DNA from: Vibrio sp. UBA2441
GTDB lineage: Bacteria; Pseudomonadota; Gammaproteobacteria; Enterobacterales; Vibrionaceae
Length of the DNA stretch: 34,497 bases
Assembly (NCBI GenBank): GCA_002342685.1
Contig: DDQN01000045.1
Coordinates: 4,887 to 39,383, forward strand
Reading direction: 5' to 3'
Below, one piece after another: positions 8,228 to 16,018 of the stretch. Within the stretch, counting starts at the first letter, position 1. Each line of letters starts with the position of its first letter. The notes beneath the pieces were generated by a model. It saw only the letters and a program-made list of their open reading frames with translations. It was not told the origin of the DNA and did not search any database. The position numbers and the translations under genes were made by a program.

Positions 8228-8797
8228 GTGACATTACAAGAACTACTCCAACAACCTGAGCTCGAAGGCAAACTCCTTAACGAAGCACAAACTTACGGTT
8301 TTGTAACGGCAATGGCTGCCGCTCCAAATGTTTTGAACCCAACAGAATGGATCCCGTATTTATGGGGTGGAGAAGAAGTCGCTCCTTTCATCGATGGAAC
8401 TCAGTTCGAAGAGTATGCAGATTTGGTTATCGAGATCTGGAATAGCGCACGCCCCGCTTTGCTTGACGGTACATGGCAGTGGCCAGACGGTTGCTCATTA
8501 GATGACGAAGAGATTGTTTCTGATAAGACTAAAGCATTCACTGAAGGTGCCCTACAAGGTTGGCAGCTCGCCAGAGATGACTGGGAAACACTAATGCCAG
8601 AAGCCAGTGAAGACAATGCCTTGCTTGGCGGAGTTCTTTTGTCATTGAGTATGTTATACGATCCAGAAACGTCGTTAATTGCACTGAAAGAGCACGGTGT
8701 TGAAGGGCTAGAACAATTTGAAGAGATATTTAACGCGATTCCTGTGATGTTGTGTGGCTTGACCCAACGCGGCGCGATATTAGCGGAAGAGCAGTAA
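8228..8797 (+). CDS. UPF0149 (YecA/YgfB-like) family protein
   Basis: Cytosolic acidic protein of the UPF0149 family, of unknown biochemical role. The family signature is visible: TYGFVTAMAAAPNVLNPTEWIPYLWGGEE near the N-terminus, and EGALQGWQLARDDWETLMPE in the middle. Unlike E. coli YecA it has no C-terminal SEC-C zinc motif; the protein ends LAEEQ. I prefer GTG 8228 (189 residues), with GGAA in a good position, over a longer frame opening at TTG 8183. The gene is convergent with nadA and followed at once by a strong palindromic repeat. Confidence 0.8.
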   Translation: MTLQELLQQPELEGKLLNEAQTYGFVTAMAAAPNVLNPTEWIPYLWGGEEVAPFIDGTQFEEYADLVIEIWNSARPALLDGTWQWPDGCSLDDEEIVSDKTKAFTEGALQGWQLARDDWETLMPEASEDNALLGGVLLSLSMLYDPETSLIALKEHGVEGLEQFEEIFNAIPVMLCGLTQRGAILAEEQ

Positions 8798-8802
8798 GTT
8801 AT

Positions 8803-8855
8803 CGGTTACGGGGTGACCGGTAATCCGGTCACCGGTAATCCGGTCACCGGTAACC
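8803..8855. repeat. Palindromic tandem repeat between UPF0149 gene and nadA
   Basis: Two near-identical 15-bp units (CCGGTCACCGGTAAT 8825-8839, then CCGGTCACCGGTAAC 8840-8854) follow a third, diverged one. The segment folds well: GGTGACCGG (8812-8820) pairs perfectly with CCGGTCACC (8825-8833) over a TAAT loop, and GGTTAC (8804-8809) pairs with GTAACC (8850-8855). It starts 6 bases after one stop codon and ends 9 bases before the convergent one, but has no T run. Confidence 0.9.
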
Positions 8856-8864
8856 AATATCAGA

Positions 8865-9929
8865 TCACGCGTTGCCTTTTACCTGCATGTTTAACTGCTC
8901 GGCAAAATCCAGCATTCTGTTTAATGGAATCAACGATTTTAGTCGTATCTCTTCATCAACAAATATCTCATGCTCACTCGCCCCTTCAGTTAATGCACTT
9001 TCTATCGCAGCTAGCCCATTCATCGCCATCCAAGGGCAATGAGCACAGCTTCGACATGTTGCACCAGCGCCTGCTGTTGGCGCTTCAACCAACTCTTTTT
9101 CAGGTACTAACTGCTGCATTTTAAAGAAAATACCTTTATCTGTTGCGACTATCAGCTTTTGATTAGGCAGTTCTTTTGCTGCTTTGATTAGTTGACTTGT
9201 CGAGCCCACCGAATCTGCAAGCTCTACCACTGATGCCGGAGATTCTGGATGAACTAAAATCGCTGCTTCCGGATATTGTTCTTTCATGTCTTTAAGCGCT
9301 TTAGCGGAAAATTCATCATGAACGATGCACTCTCCTTGCCATAGCAACATATCTGCACCTGTTTTATTGGCAATATATGAGCCTAAATGACGATCCGGTC
9401 CCCAGATAATTTTTTTGTCTTCTGCGTCTAGATGGTCAACAATTTCCAATGCGATGCTGGAGGTTACCACCCAGTCGGCCCTTGCTTTAACCGCTGCAGA
9501 TGTATTGGCATAAACAACCACAGTATGATCGGGGTGCGCATCACAAAATTCGGTGAATTTATCGGCAGGACAGCCTAAATCGAGAGAACATTCTGCCTCT
9601 AGATTTGGCATTAAAATGGTCTTCTCTGGTGTCAGGATCTTTGCTGACTCTCCCATAAACCTAACTCCGGCTATGATAAGGGTGCTTGCCGGATGACGAT
9701 TACCAAATTTCGCCATTTCCAGAGAGTCGCCTACAAAACCGCCAGTTTGCTCTGCTAAAGCCTGAATTTCAGGATCAGTATAATAGTGAGCGATAAGTAC
9801 GGCATCACGCTCTTTTAGTAATCGCGAAATATTTTCGATATGGGATTTAGTTTGCTCATCTGTAAGCGGGACAGGTTTTGCAGGGAACGGGTATGCTGGT
9901 GTTTCAATCAAATCTAGTATGTGGCTCAT
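8865..9929 (-). CDS. nadA: Quinolinate synthase
   Basis: [4Fe-4S] enzyme of NAD biosynthesis that condenses iminoaspartate with dihydroxyacetone phosphate to quinolinate. The three repeated NadA-type domains are evident. The cluster cysteines fall in ECSLDLGC (C114, matching C113 of E. coli), GECIVHDEF, and CRSCAHCPWMAMNG near the C-terminus. Substrate-site blocks AHYYTDPEIQ and VYANTSAAVKARADW are intact. I start at ATG 9929 (354 residues), because the frame extension to 9977 has no family counterpart. It lies downstream of the tol-pal operon but beyond a hairpin, so it may be transcribed separately. Confidence 0.96.
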   Translation of the reverse strand: MSHILDLIETPAYPFPAKPVPLTDEQTKSHIENISRLLKERDAVLIAHYYTDPEIQALAEQTGGFVGDSLEMAKFGNRHPASTLIIAGVRFMGESAKILTPEKTILMPNLEAECSLDLGCPADKFTEFCDAHPDHTVVVYANTSAAVKARADWVVTSSIALEIVDHLDAEDKKIIWGPDRHLGSYIANKTGADMLLWQGECIVHDEFSAKALKDMKEQYPEAAILVHPESPASVVELADSVGSTSQLIKAAKELPNQKLIVATDKGIFFKMQQLVPEKELVEAPTAGAGATCRSCAHCPWMAMNGLAAIESALTEGASEHEIFVDEEIRLKSLIPLNRMLDFAEQLNMQVKGNA

Positions 9930-10017
9930 TGCTCTTGCTCTACGCAACTTCCGGTAATCCGAGCATTGTATACTCAAATGACGAAAAAATTAAATAGAAT
10001 TAGATCCGAATAAATGA

Positions 10018-10054
10018 GATCAGCCCTTAATTGATAACCAATTTTAGGCTGACC
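10018..10054 (-). terminator. Candidate terminator after cpoB
   Basis: Imperfect hairpin in the cpoB-nadA gap: outer stem TCAGCC / GGCTGA (10020-10025, 10047-10052) and inner stem AATTG / CAATT around a 5-base loop. The minus-strand tail is only moderately T-rich, so read-through to nadA is possible. Confidence 0.4.
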
Positions 10055-10086
10055 TTATTTTTCATCTTACGTATTTAATACTCAGA

Positions 10087-10872
10087 CTACTTCAATTTCT
10101 TCTGAGCGGTTTTAGCTGAAGCGCTATTCCCGTGCTCATCTATGACCTGTTGGTAGTATTTCCGAGCAACATCAGGTTTATTGTTTCTTGTTGCTATATC
10201 GCCGAGCTTCACCAAAGAATCGGCTCTTTTGTTCGAATCTTGATAAGCGACAACTGCGGCAAAACTTTTCGTTGCTTCCACATCTTGCTTTTTAGCAAAA
10301 TACAGTTGCCCTAACCAATAATGGGAATTAGGTGTAAAGTTTGATTCTGGAAATTCTTGCTGGAAGCTCTTGAACGCAGCGATAGCACCCGAATAATCTT
10401 TTTTCTTTAAGATTAAGTCCACTGCATTTTTATACGCAGCTTCTTCATTTCCATCAGAACTAAAGGTACCGGTTCCATCGTTTAACGTGTCTGCTGAGCC
10501 TTCAGGTGCGTCTTTTGGAGCTGACTTCACTTCATTTCGAAGTTTGTCCAGTTCAATAAACAACTCTCGCTGACGGTCGAGCATCTGCTTCATATCATAG
10601 CTGTTTCTTTCTACTAACCCTCTGAGTTCATCTAACTCAGCGGTCATATCATCAATCTGTTGCTGCATTTTCAGCTGAACAGTTGCACGATTACGCAATA
10701 GGCGCTCTAATCGCTGGACATCCGTTTCAGGCGCAGTTGATTGGGTAACAGAAGTGGTATTTGCAGAAGTGTTACTGTTTAAATCAGATACTGGAGCTGG
10801 TGCGGCGAATGCAAAATTCGCCGCACTGGCCAGTAACGTAAGCGAAACAGCGCGCTTTAAGTTACTGTACAT
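10087..10872 (-). CDS. cpoB: Cell division coordinator CpoB
   Basis: Periplasmic TolA partner (formerly YbgF) that coordinates PBP1B activity with Tol-driven outer-membrane constriction. It has a signal peptide ending ANFAFA (residue 23), then a Ser/Thr/Asn-rich linker. A trimerising coiled coil follows (about 50-115, with RLERLLRNRATVQLKMQQQI and later heptads). The C-terminal TPR domain contains the repeats YSGAIAAFKSFQQEFPES and PDVARKYYQQVIDEHG. The 261 residues match the family. It is the last gene of the tol-pal operon, 14 bases after pal. Confidence 0.93.
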   Translation of the reverse strand: MYSNLKRAVSLTLLASAANFAFAAPAPVSDLNSNTSANTTSVTQSTAPETDVQRLERLLRNRATVQLKMQQQIDDMTAELDELRGLVERNSYDMKQMLDRQRELFIELDKLRNEVKSAPKDAPEGSADTLNDGTGTFSSDGNEEAAYKNAVDLILKKKDYSGAIAAFKSFQQEFPESNFTPNSHYWLGQLYFAKKQDVEATKSFAAVVAYQDSNKRADSLVKLGDIATRNNKPDVARKYYQQVIDEHGNSASAKTAQKKLK

Positions 10873-10886
10873 GGGTCTATTCTCAA

Positions 10887-11420
10887 TTAGTATACGATAA
10901 CCGCGCGGCGGTTTTTCGCATAAGCTTCTTCAGATTGACCAAGAACTAGTGGCTTTTCTTCACCGTAGCTCATGATTGAGATTTGGTCAGCTTGAACACC
11001 TAGTGCTTGAAGGTACTTAGACACGGCTTCTGCACGACGTTCGCCTAGCGCGATGTTGTACTCAGGAGTACCACGTTCGTCAGCATGACCTTCTACACTT
11101 ACTTTAATTGAAGGGTCTTTGCTTAGGAATGCTGCGTGTGCTGCTAGCATCTCTTCGTAGTTACCAGAAACTGTTGCATTATCAAATGCGAAGAAAACAG
11201 TTTGAGTTTCACGAAGTGCTTGTTCTTTTAGCTCTTGCTCAGACAGCTGAATGTCTTTAGCTACTGGAGTTACAACTGTATTATCAGTTGTAGTTTGCTG
11301 CTGTTGGTTTGTTGTTTCTTGAGCTGAAGCATCAGTTGCTTCATCACTTGAGCTACATGCTGTAACTGCAAGGATTGGTAGCGCAATTAGTAGCCCTTTT
11401 AGAACTTTGTTAAGTTGCAT
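10887..11420 (-). CDS. pal: Peptidoglycan-associated lipoprotein Pal
   Basis: Outer-membrane lipoprotein that binds peptidoglycan and TolB. A lipobox VTAC places the lipidated cysteine at residue 22. A Gln/Thr-rich linker follows, then a complete OmpA-like domain with the peptidoglycan-binding pattern VEGHADERGTPEYNIALGERRA and AKNRRAVIVY at the C-terminus. ATG 11420 is preceded by AAGGA. At 177 residues it is normal length. It lies between tolB and cpoB in the usual order. Confidence 0.97.
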   Translation of the reverse strand: MQLNKVLKGLLIALPILAVTACSSSDEATDASAQETTNQQQQTTTDNTVVTPVAKDIQLSEQELKEQALRETQTVFFAFDNATVSGNYEEMLAAHAAFLSKDPSIKVSVEGHADERGTPEYNIALGERRAEAVSKYLQALGVQADQISIMSYGEEKPLVLGQSEEAYAKNRRAVIVY

Positions 11421-11455
11421 TTTTTTTCTTCCTTACTTTATCAAAACTTAAATTG

Positions 11456-12811
11456 CTACAAAAACGGTGACCAGGCGGGAGCTCTAACTCGCCCATTTGT
11501 TGCCGGTAATCTAGCTTTAAAACGACCATCTATTGATACTAAAGAGAGTACATTTTTCTTTCTGTAGATAGAACTATAAATGACCATTCCACCATTCGGG
11601 GCAATGCTAGGAGACTCATCCAGAAGTGTTTTTGTTAACACTTGAACCGCTCCAGTCTCCAGATCTTGTTTTGCCAAATTAAATCCTGACTTTGACCTAT
11701 TCACCATAATCATGAAACGTCCGTCAGGCGTAATTTGTCCACCCAAATTCTGGCTACCTTGCCAAGTTAAACGGTTAGTTGAACCGTCTGACAAATTTAC
11801 TCGATATATCTGAGGTTTACCACCCCGATCTGAGGTAAATATCAATGATTGTCCATCAGGATACCAAAAAGGTTCTGTATTATTTGATCTACCACTCGTT
11901 ATTTGTTTTAGTTTTCGTGTTTCGAGATCCAGAGTATAAACTTGCAGGCTACCTGTTTTTGATAAAACCAATGCCAATGTTTTTCCATCAGGAGAGAATC
12001 TTGGTGCACCATTATGACGAGGGAATGAGGTTATCTTTTCTCTTTTTCCAGTATAAATATCCATAATGAATATTTCTGCACGGCCATTTTGGAAGCTGAC
12101 ATAAGCAAGTTGGCGGCCGTCAGGAGACCAGGCTGGAGACATTAACGGTTGTTTAGATCGCAACACTAAGCGTTCATCATAGCCGTCATAATCCGCGACT
12201 CTTAACTGATATTGGTATTTATCTTTATCATTCACCACAACGTAAGCAATTCGAGTTAGAAATGCACCGCGCTCACCCGTTAATTGCTCATAAACGAAAT
12301 TGGCAATCTTATGTGAGTATTTACGCAACTGGCTGGCTGTTAACGGAATTGATTTTTTGTGAAACAGAATATGATCTTTGGACAGTACCAGATCGCCTGC
12401 GGCGTTTAACGCTTTGCTCTGACCATTGGTTAATTGCCCCCTAACGACATCAATCAACTGGTAGTCAATAATGTACTTACCCTGTGCATTTTGTGTCACT
12501 GTACCAGTGAGCATTGCATCCACACCTAACTTTGTCCATGCGGAAAAATTCACGTCAACATCTGTATAAGGTGTCTGCGGCATTTTGTTCACCGCAATAG
12601 GGCTAAACTTACCGCTACGCTGAAGATCGGATGCCACTATTGAAGATATATTCTGTGGTAACTTTTTTGACCCTTCCCATTGAAGCGGTACTATCGCAAT
12701 AGGACGGGCGGAATTTATACCTTCGGTAATCACTAGTTCTAACGCAGCATGAGCAAAATTCGCTATCCCTGCACTTAGAATAAGTAATCCTGTAATCAGT
12801 TTTTTAATCAC
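11456..12811 (-). CDS. tolB: Tol-Pal system protein TolB
   Basis: Periplasmic beta-propeller protein linking TolA to Pal. The signal peptide ends NFAHA (residue 22), and the mature N-terminus ALELVITEGI carries the TolA-box region. After the N-terminal domain come repeated WD40-like blades with the SPDGRQLAY / SPDGKTLAL / YPDGQSLIF pattern. The start is GTG 12811 behind a strong GGGAG. At 451 residues it is about 20 longer than the E. coli protein. It follows tolA by 18 bases. Confidence 0.97.
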   Translation of the reverse strand: MIKKLITGLLILSAGIANFAHAALELVITEGINSARPIAIVPLQWEGSKKLPQNISSIVASDLQRSGKFSPIAVNKMPQTPYTDVDVNFSAWTKLGVDAMLTGTVTQNAQGKYIIDYQLIDVVRGQLTNGQSKALNAAGDLVLSKDHILFHKKSIPLTASQLRKYSHKIANFVYEQLTGERGAFLTRIAYVVVNDKDKYQYQLRVADYDGYDERLVLRSKQPLMSPAWSPDGRQLAYVSFQNGRAEIFIMDIYTGKREKITSFPRHNGAPRFSPDGKTLALVLSKTGSLQVYTLDLETRKLKQITSGRSNNTEPFWYPDGQSLIFTSDRGGKPQIYRVNLSDGSTNRLTWQGSQNLGGQITPDGRFMIMVNRSKSGFNLAKQDLETGAVQVLTKTLLDESPSIAPNGGMVIYSSIYRKKNVLSLVSIDGRFKARLPATNGRVRAPAWSPFL

Positions 12812-12829
12812 TACTTCTCCCTTCCCTTA

Positions 12830-13906
12830 TCACTCTGGCGCAAACGTTAAATTGATGTTTCTAAGTTGTTCGATAATCTCTTTGTCTTCTGGTAGCGGGA
12901 AACTTCGTACCTGAGCCACGGCTCTTTTAGTAGCAGCACAAACTCTTGTATCCCCTCCTAACACCTTAACATCGCTTAAAATGGCATTTTTCCCTGTTGG
13001 TAGCAATCTTAAATTCAACTTACAAGATTTCCCTCGATAAGATTCTTCCATCAACAGGTTGTTTTCAATTAACTGTCTGTAAATAGCACCGTATCTGTCC
13101 ACTTCGGAAGCAACAAATCGTTGTTTCGCCGACAGGTTCTGCGACGATTCTTGCTCTAAACCAGCAAAGATATCACCTAAGGCCGATTCTTGTTCTTTCC
13201 GTTCACGTTCTAGTTGCTTAAGGCGAGCTTTCTCTTTTCTCACTTTTTCAGCGACAATAGCTGCAGCTTTCTCTTTTGCAATGCGGTCGGCTTCTGCTTT
13301 TGCTGCTCTCTCTTTTTCAACTCGCGCTTTTTCTTGTGCTTGTTTCACCGCTTCTTCTTTGGCCAAACGCTCTTTTTCCGCTTTATCTACCGCTTTCTGT
13401 TTTACGATTCGTTCTTGCTCTGCTTTTTCAACGGCTTTACGCTTAGCAATTCTTTCTTGTTCTGCTTTTTTTACAGCTTGTTGTTTTTCCTTACGTTCAG
13501 CTTCTGCTTTAGCTGCCAGCGCTTTTTCAACACGAACTTTTTCCTGCTCTTTTTTACGCTGTTTTTCTGACTCTCGTGCTGCTATATCTGCTTTTGCTTT
13601 ATCTTCCTGCAGCTTACGGATTCTGACTTCTTCCGCTTTACGGTTTTTTTCCAATTGCGCACTCTGTTTACGCAATTTGTCTAAACGTTCTTTTTCTGCT
13701 TTGGCCGCTGCATTTCTTTTAGTACGAATTTCGCTCGCTTGCCTTTTCACTACGTTGGGATCAATAACCACCGCCTGAACCAATCCACCTGAAGGCGTAG
13801 GCTTAGACATGTTGAAATCTGTCCCCCACAATAATGCAGCCACTAACGCCAAATGGAGCGCTACTGAGATTATGATTGCGGATGGGTAGTTTTTATTTTG
13901 TTTCAT
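12830..13906 (-). CDS. tolA: Cell envelope integrity protein TolA
   Basis: Inner-membrane protein that spans the periplasm and transmits TolQR energy to the outer membrane. It has one N-terminal transmembrane helix (about 10-28, AIIISVALHLALVAALLWG). A long Ala/Lys/Glu coiled-coil domain II (about 55-255) follows. The globular domain III is recognisable by SCKLNLRLLPTG and VCAATKRAVAQVRSFPLP, whose two cysteines are the expected disulfide pair. Domain II holds four tandem 14-residue repeats (about 144-199). I start at ATG 13906 (358 residues); the frame could extend two codons to TTG. It lies 12 bases after tolR. Confidence 0.95.
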   Translation of the reverse strand: MKQNKNYPSAIIISVALHLALVAALLWGTDFNMSKPTPSGGLVQAVVIDPNVVKRQASEIRTKRNAAAKAEKERLDKLRKQSAQLEKNRKAEEVRIRKLQEDKAKADIAARESEKQRKKEQEKVRVEKALAAKAEAERKEKQQAVKKAEQERIAKRKAVEKAEQERIVKQKAVDKAEKERLAKEEAVKQAQEKARVEKERAAKAEADRIAKEKAAAIVAEKVRKEKARLKQLERERKEQESALGDIFAGLEQESSQNLSAKQRFVASEVDRYGAIYRQLIENNLLMEESYRGKSCKLNLRLLPTGKNAILSDVKVLGGDTRVCAATKRAVAQVRSFPLPEDKEIIEQLRNINLTFAPE

Positions 13907-13918
13907 CTGCAACTAATA

Positions 13919-14362
13919 CTATTCCTTGATTTCCGTTAACAAGCCAACTTTTTCAATGCCTGCCCGGTTAAGCTCATCTAATACCAGAACCACGTCTGAA
14001 TAAGGGGTAGCAGAATCACCACCAACGGCGACAGGAGATTTTGGTGACAATGATAGTTCGGCCTTTACTCTCACAATCATATCTTGGAGTGTTAGTCCTC
14101 GCTGAACCTCTTCATTGTTAACACTTAGCCCTAAGTTTCCTTCTTTATCTATCTCAACGATAATGAAGCTAGCGTCACTGTCTCCGGCTAAGTCTGACGC
14201 AGGTTTTGCACTTGACGTTGCTGGTAGTTCAACATCCACCCCCTGAGTGACAAAAGGTGATGTCACCATAAATATAATTAGCAATACCAGCATCACGTCA
14301 ATGTATGGAACCACATTGATTTCAGCCGTTAATTTGCGTTTTTTGGGTTGATAGCCAGCCAT
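13919..14362 (-). CDS. tolR: Tol-Pal system protein TolR
   Basis: ExbD/TolR-family inner-membrane protein that forms the proton-driven motor with TolQ. After a basic N-terminus (KKRKLTAEINVVPYID) one transmembrane helix follows (VMLVLLIIFMV). The aspartate of PYIDVML is the conserved proton-conducting residue. The periplasmic domain ends LNRAGIEKVGLLTE. The 147 residues fit the family. It starts two bases after the tolQ stop, with AAGGA inside the end of tolQ. Confidence 0.96.
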   Translation of the reverse strand: MAGYQPKKRKLTAEINVVPYIDVMLVLLIIFMVTSPFVTQGVDVELPATSSAKPASDLAGDSDASFIIVEIDKEGNLGLSVNNEEVQRGLTLQDMIVRVKAELSLSPKSPVAVGGDSATPYSDVVLVLDELNRAGIEKVGLLTEIKE

Positions 14363-14364
14363 GA

Positions 14365-15048
14365 CTATTCCTTATCACTCATGGCTTGACGGTGAAGAAT
14401 ACTGTGGAACTCTTCAGAAAATGTAGCGTATGAGTGTTCAAGTTTACTTACTCGCGTACTCAAACGGTTATAGGCCATTACAGCAGGAATTGCGGCAAAT
14501 AGCCCCATAGCTGTTGCCACCAAAGCTTCTGCAATACCAGGAGCAACCATTGCTAGTGTCGCTTGTTTCACCTGCCCGAGAGCGATAAAGGCGTGCATTA
14601 TGCCCCATACTGTACCGAACAAACCTATGTACGGACTAATAGAACCGACTGTCGCTAAAAAAGGTAAGCTTGTTTCCAATGAATCAACTTCGCGAGAAAC
14701 GCTAACACGCATTGCTCTACCTGTACCTTCCATTACAGACTCACGAGATGAACCCGCGGTTCTTCGTAATCGGGCAAACTCAGTAAAACCTGAATAAAAG
14801 ATTTCTTCGCTTCCGGAGATGTCCTCTTTACGTTCTTTCACTTTCTGATAAAGCTTGGACAGGTCTTGAGTGGACCAAAATTTATCTTCAAATGCATTAG
14901 TTTCTTTCATCGCCACAGAAAGCACCTTACTTCGCTGAATGATCATCGCCCACGAGGCGACGGACATACCTAGCAAAATAAGCATAACTATTTTAACGAG
15001 TAAGCTCGCTTGTAAAAACAGGTCTAGAATTGAGATTTCAGCGTTCAC
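14365..15048 (-). CDS. tolQ: Tol-Pal system protein TolQ
   Basis: MotA/TolQ/ExbB-family proton channel that powers the Tol-Pal system during cell division. It has three transmembrane segments: near the N-terminus (LVKIVMLILLGMSVASWAM), and the pair around GSISPYIGLFGTVWGIMHAF and GIAEALVATAMGLFAAIPAVM, both close to E. coli TolQ. The start is GTG 15048, inside the end of ybgC (11-base overlap), so translation is probably coupled. The 227 residues fit the family. Confidence 0.96.
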   Translation of the reverse strand: MNAEISILDLFLQASLLVKIVMLILLGMSVASWAMIIQRSKVLSVAMKETNAFEDKFWSTQDLSKLYQKVKERKEDISGSEEIFYSGFTEFARLRRTAGSSRESVMEGTGRAMRVSVSREVDSLETSLPFLATVGSISPYIGLFGTVWGIMHAFIALGQVKQATLAMVAPGIAEALVATAMGLFAAIPAVMAYNRLSTRVSKLEHSYATFSEEFHSILHRQAMSDKE

Positions 15049-15460
15049 TCTGGTTTAACTCCGCAATTATTGAACTTGGAATAGCTTGAGGTTTCATTTT
15101 TTGACTGTTGACGCATGCTACCTTAACCGAGGCTTTACACAATATCTGCTCGTTAAGATTGACGATCTCCTGACAAAACGTAAGAGATGCTCTCTTTAAT
15201 TCGGAGATGTGAGTTGTAACAGTGAGGTGATCATCGAGCTTCGCTCCTTGCAAAAAGTCGATATCCATATGACGAACCACAAAACCAATATTTTGTTCGA
15301 GCAAATTCTGCTGGGAAACACCAACAGAACGGAGCAATTCTGTTCTTGCTCTTTCAAAATATTTTAAATAATTCGAATGATACACAACCCCGCCAGCGTC
15401 AGTGTCTTCGTAATAGACGACTACAGGCCAGTGGAAACTTGATGTTGTTATATCCTGCAC
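15038..15460 (-). CDS. ybgC: Tol-Pal system-associated acyl-CoA thioesterase YbgC
   Basis: Hotdog-fold thioesterase, first gene of the tol-pal operon. The signature YYEDTDAGGVVYHSNYLKYFERART contains the catalytic Asp of the 4-hydroxybenzoyl-CoA thioesterase type. The start is uncertain. E. coli alignment would begin close to the ITTSSFHWPV stretch, but no ATG is available there. I take GTG 15460 (140 residues); TTG 15472 is the alternative. Neither has a clear ribosome binding site. Upstream (15493-15517) an imperfect inverted repeat (TCACTATACCT / AGGTAGTGA) lies in the presumed promoter region. Confidence 0.88.
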   Translation of the reverse strand: MQDITTSSFHWPVVVYYEDTDAGGVVYHSNYLKYFERARTELLRSVGVSQQNLLEQNIGFVVRHMDIDFLQGAKLDDHLTVTTHISELKRASLTFCQEIVNLNEQILCKASVKVACVNSQKMKPQAIPSSIIAELNQSER

Positions 15461-15555
15461 AACTAATACCAAAGTAAAAATTAGAATAATTAGTCACTAT
15501 ACCTCATCAAGGTAGTGAGTACGATGCAGATAATGTTTTTTGAGATCATAAAATG

Positions 15556-15591
15556 AAAAATTGAAGTAAACCACGGCGGTTTACTTCAATT
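15556..15591 (-). terminator. Rho-independent terminator of the cyd operon
   Basis: Perfect 14-bp stem (AATTGAAGTAAACC 15559-15572 / GGTTTACTTCAATT 15578-15591) with a 5-base loop. On the minus strand it continues into a T-rich tail (15560-15551). It lies 10 bases after the ybgE stop and separates the cyd and tol operons. Confidence 0.88.
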
Positions 15592-15601
15592 CGAACGAAA
15601 T

Positions 15602-15907
15602 TTATGCAAATAAATAACAGAGGGTTAGGTATGACAAAATACTCAAACAGATATAAGGATTAAATAATAGCTTCCAATACCAGTTTCTAGGAGTAAACCC
15701 TATACCAAAGATCACACCCGAACAGATACCCCAGATAAGAAGAGGGCCCGTCAGCGAATTTAACCCACCAATAGATTCTGAATATTGAGCAGGCTCCCAC
15801 ATCACCAGACCCGCATGACCTATTGCAAGAATAAAAGATAGAGCCTTAAAAAAGACGTTCTCTATCGGCCTATTCCATCGGGCGATTTGGGAAGCCAGAT
15901 CATTCAC
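15602..15907 (-). CDS. ybgE: Cyd operon protein YbgE
   Basis: Small inner-membrane protein encoded at the end of cytochrome bd operons; its function is not established. Three hydrophobic segments are visible: FKALSFILAIGHAGLVMW, GPLLIWGICSGVIFGIGF and PYICLSILSYLTLCYLF. It starts at GTG 15907, overlapping the end of cydX by 8 bases. The 101 residues are typical. Confidence 0.85.
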   Translation of the reverse strand: MNDLASQIARWNRPIENVFFKALSFILAIGHAGLVMWEPAQYSESIGGLNSLTGPLLIWGICSGVIFGIGFTPRNWYWKLLFNPYICLSILSYLTLCYLFA

Positions 15908-16007
15908 TATCTTTATCCATCATCTCGGAGTGCTCTAACCAAAGCGCATTTACAATACCAAATGAACAAGCAAGTAATACGCCTAAAATCCATGCAAAAT
16001 ACCACAT
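15900..16007 (-). CDS. cydX: Cytochrome bd oxidase small subunit CydX
   Basis: 35-residue single-helix subunit needed for cytochrome bd-I activity and haem stability. The frame reads MWYFAWILGVLLACSFGIVN, continues ALWLEHSEMMDKDSE, and stops at TGA 15900. The MWYFAW start and the conserved ALWLE after the helix are the family signature. A strong AAGGAG precedes ATG 16007. It lies 11 bases after cydB and overlaps ybgE. Confidence 0.93.
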   Translation of the reverse strand: MWYFAWILGVLLACSFGIVNALWLEHSEMMDKDSE

Positions 16008-16018
16008 AATAATGCTCC

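Noticed and set aside
8813..9124. Plus-strand frame beginning with repeated TGNPV units
   Set aside because: It only reads through the palindromic repeat and then antisense to nadA.
13214..13778. Two long plus-strand open frames opposite tolA, rich in Phe/Leu or Ser/Ala
   Set aside because: They are the antisense reading of the Lys/Glu/Ala repeats of TolA. No ribosome binding site and no family features.
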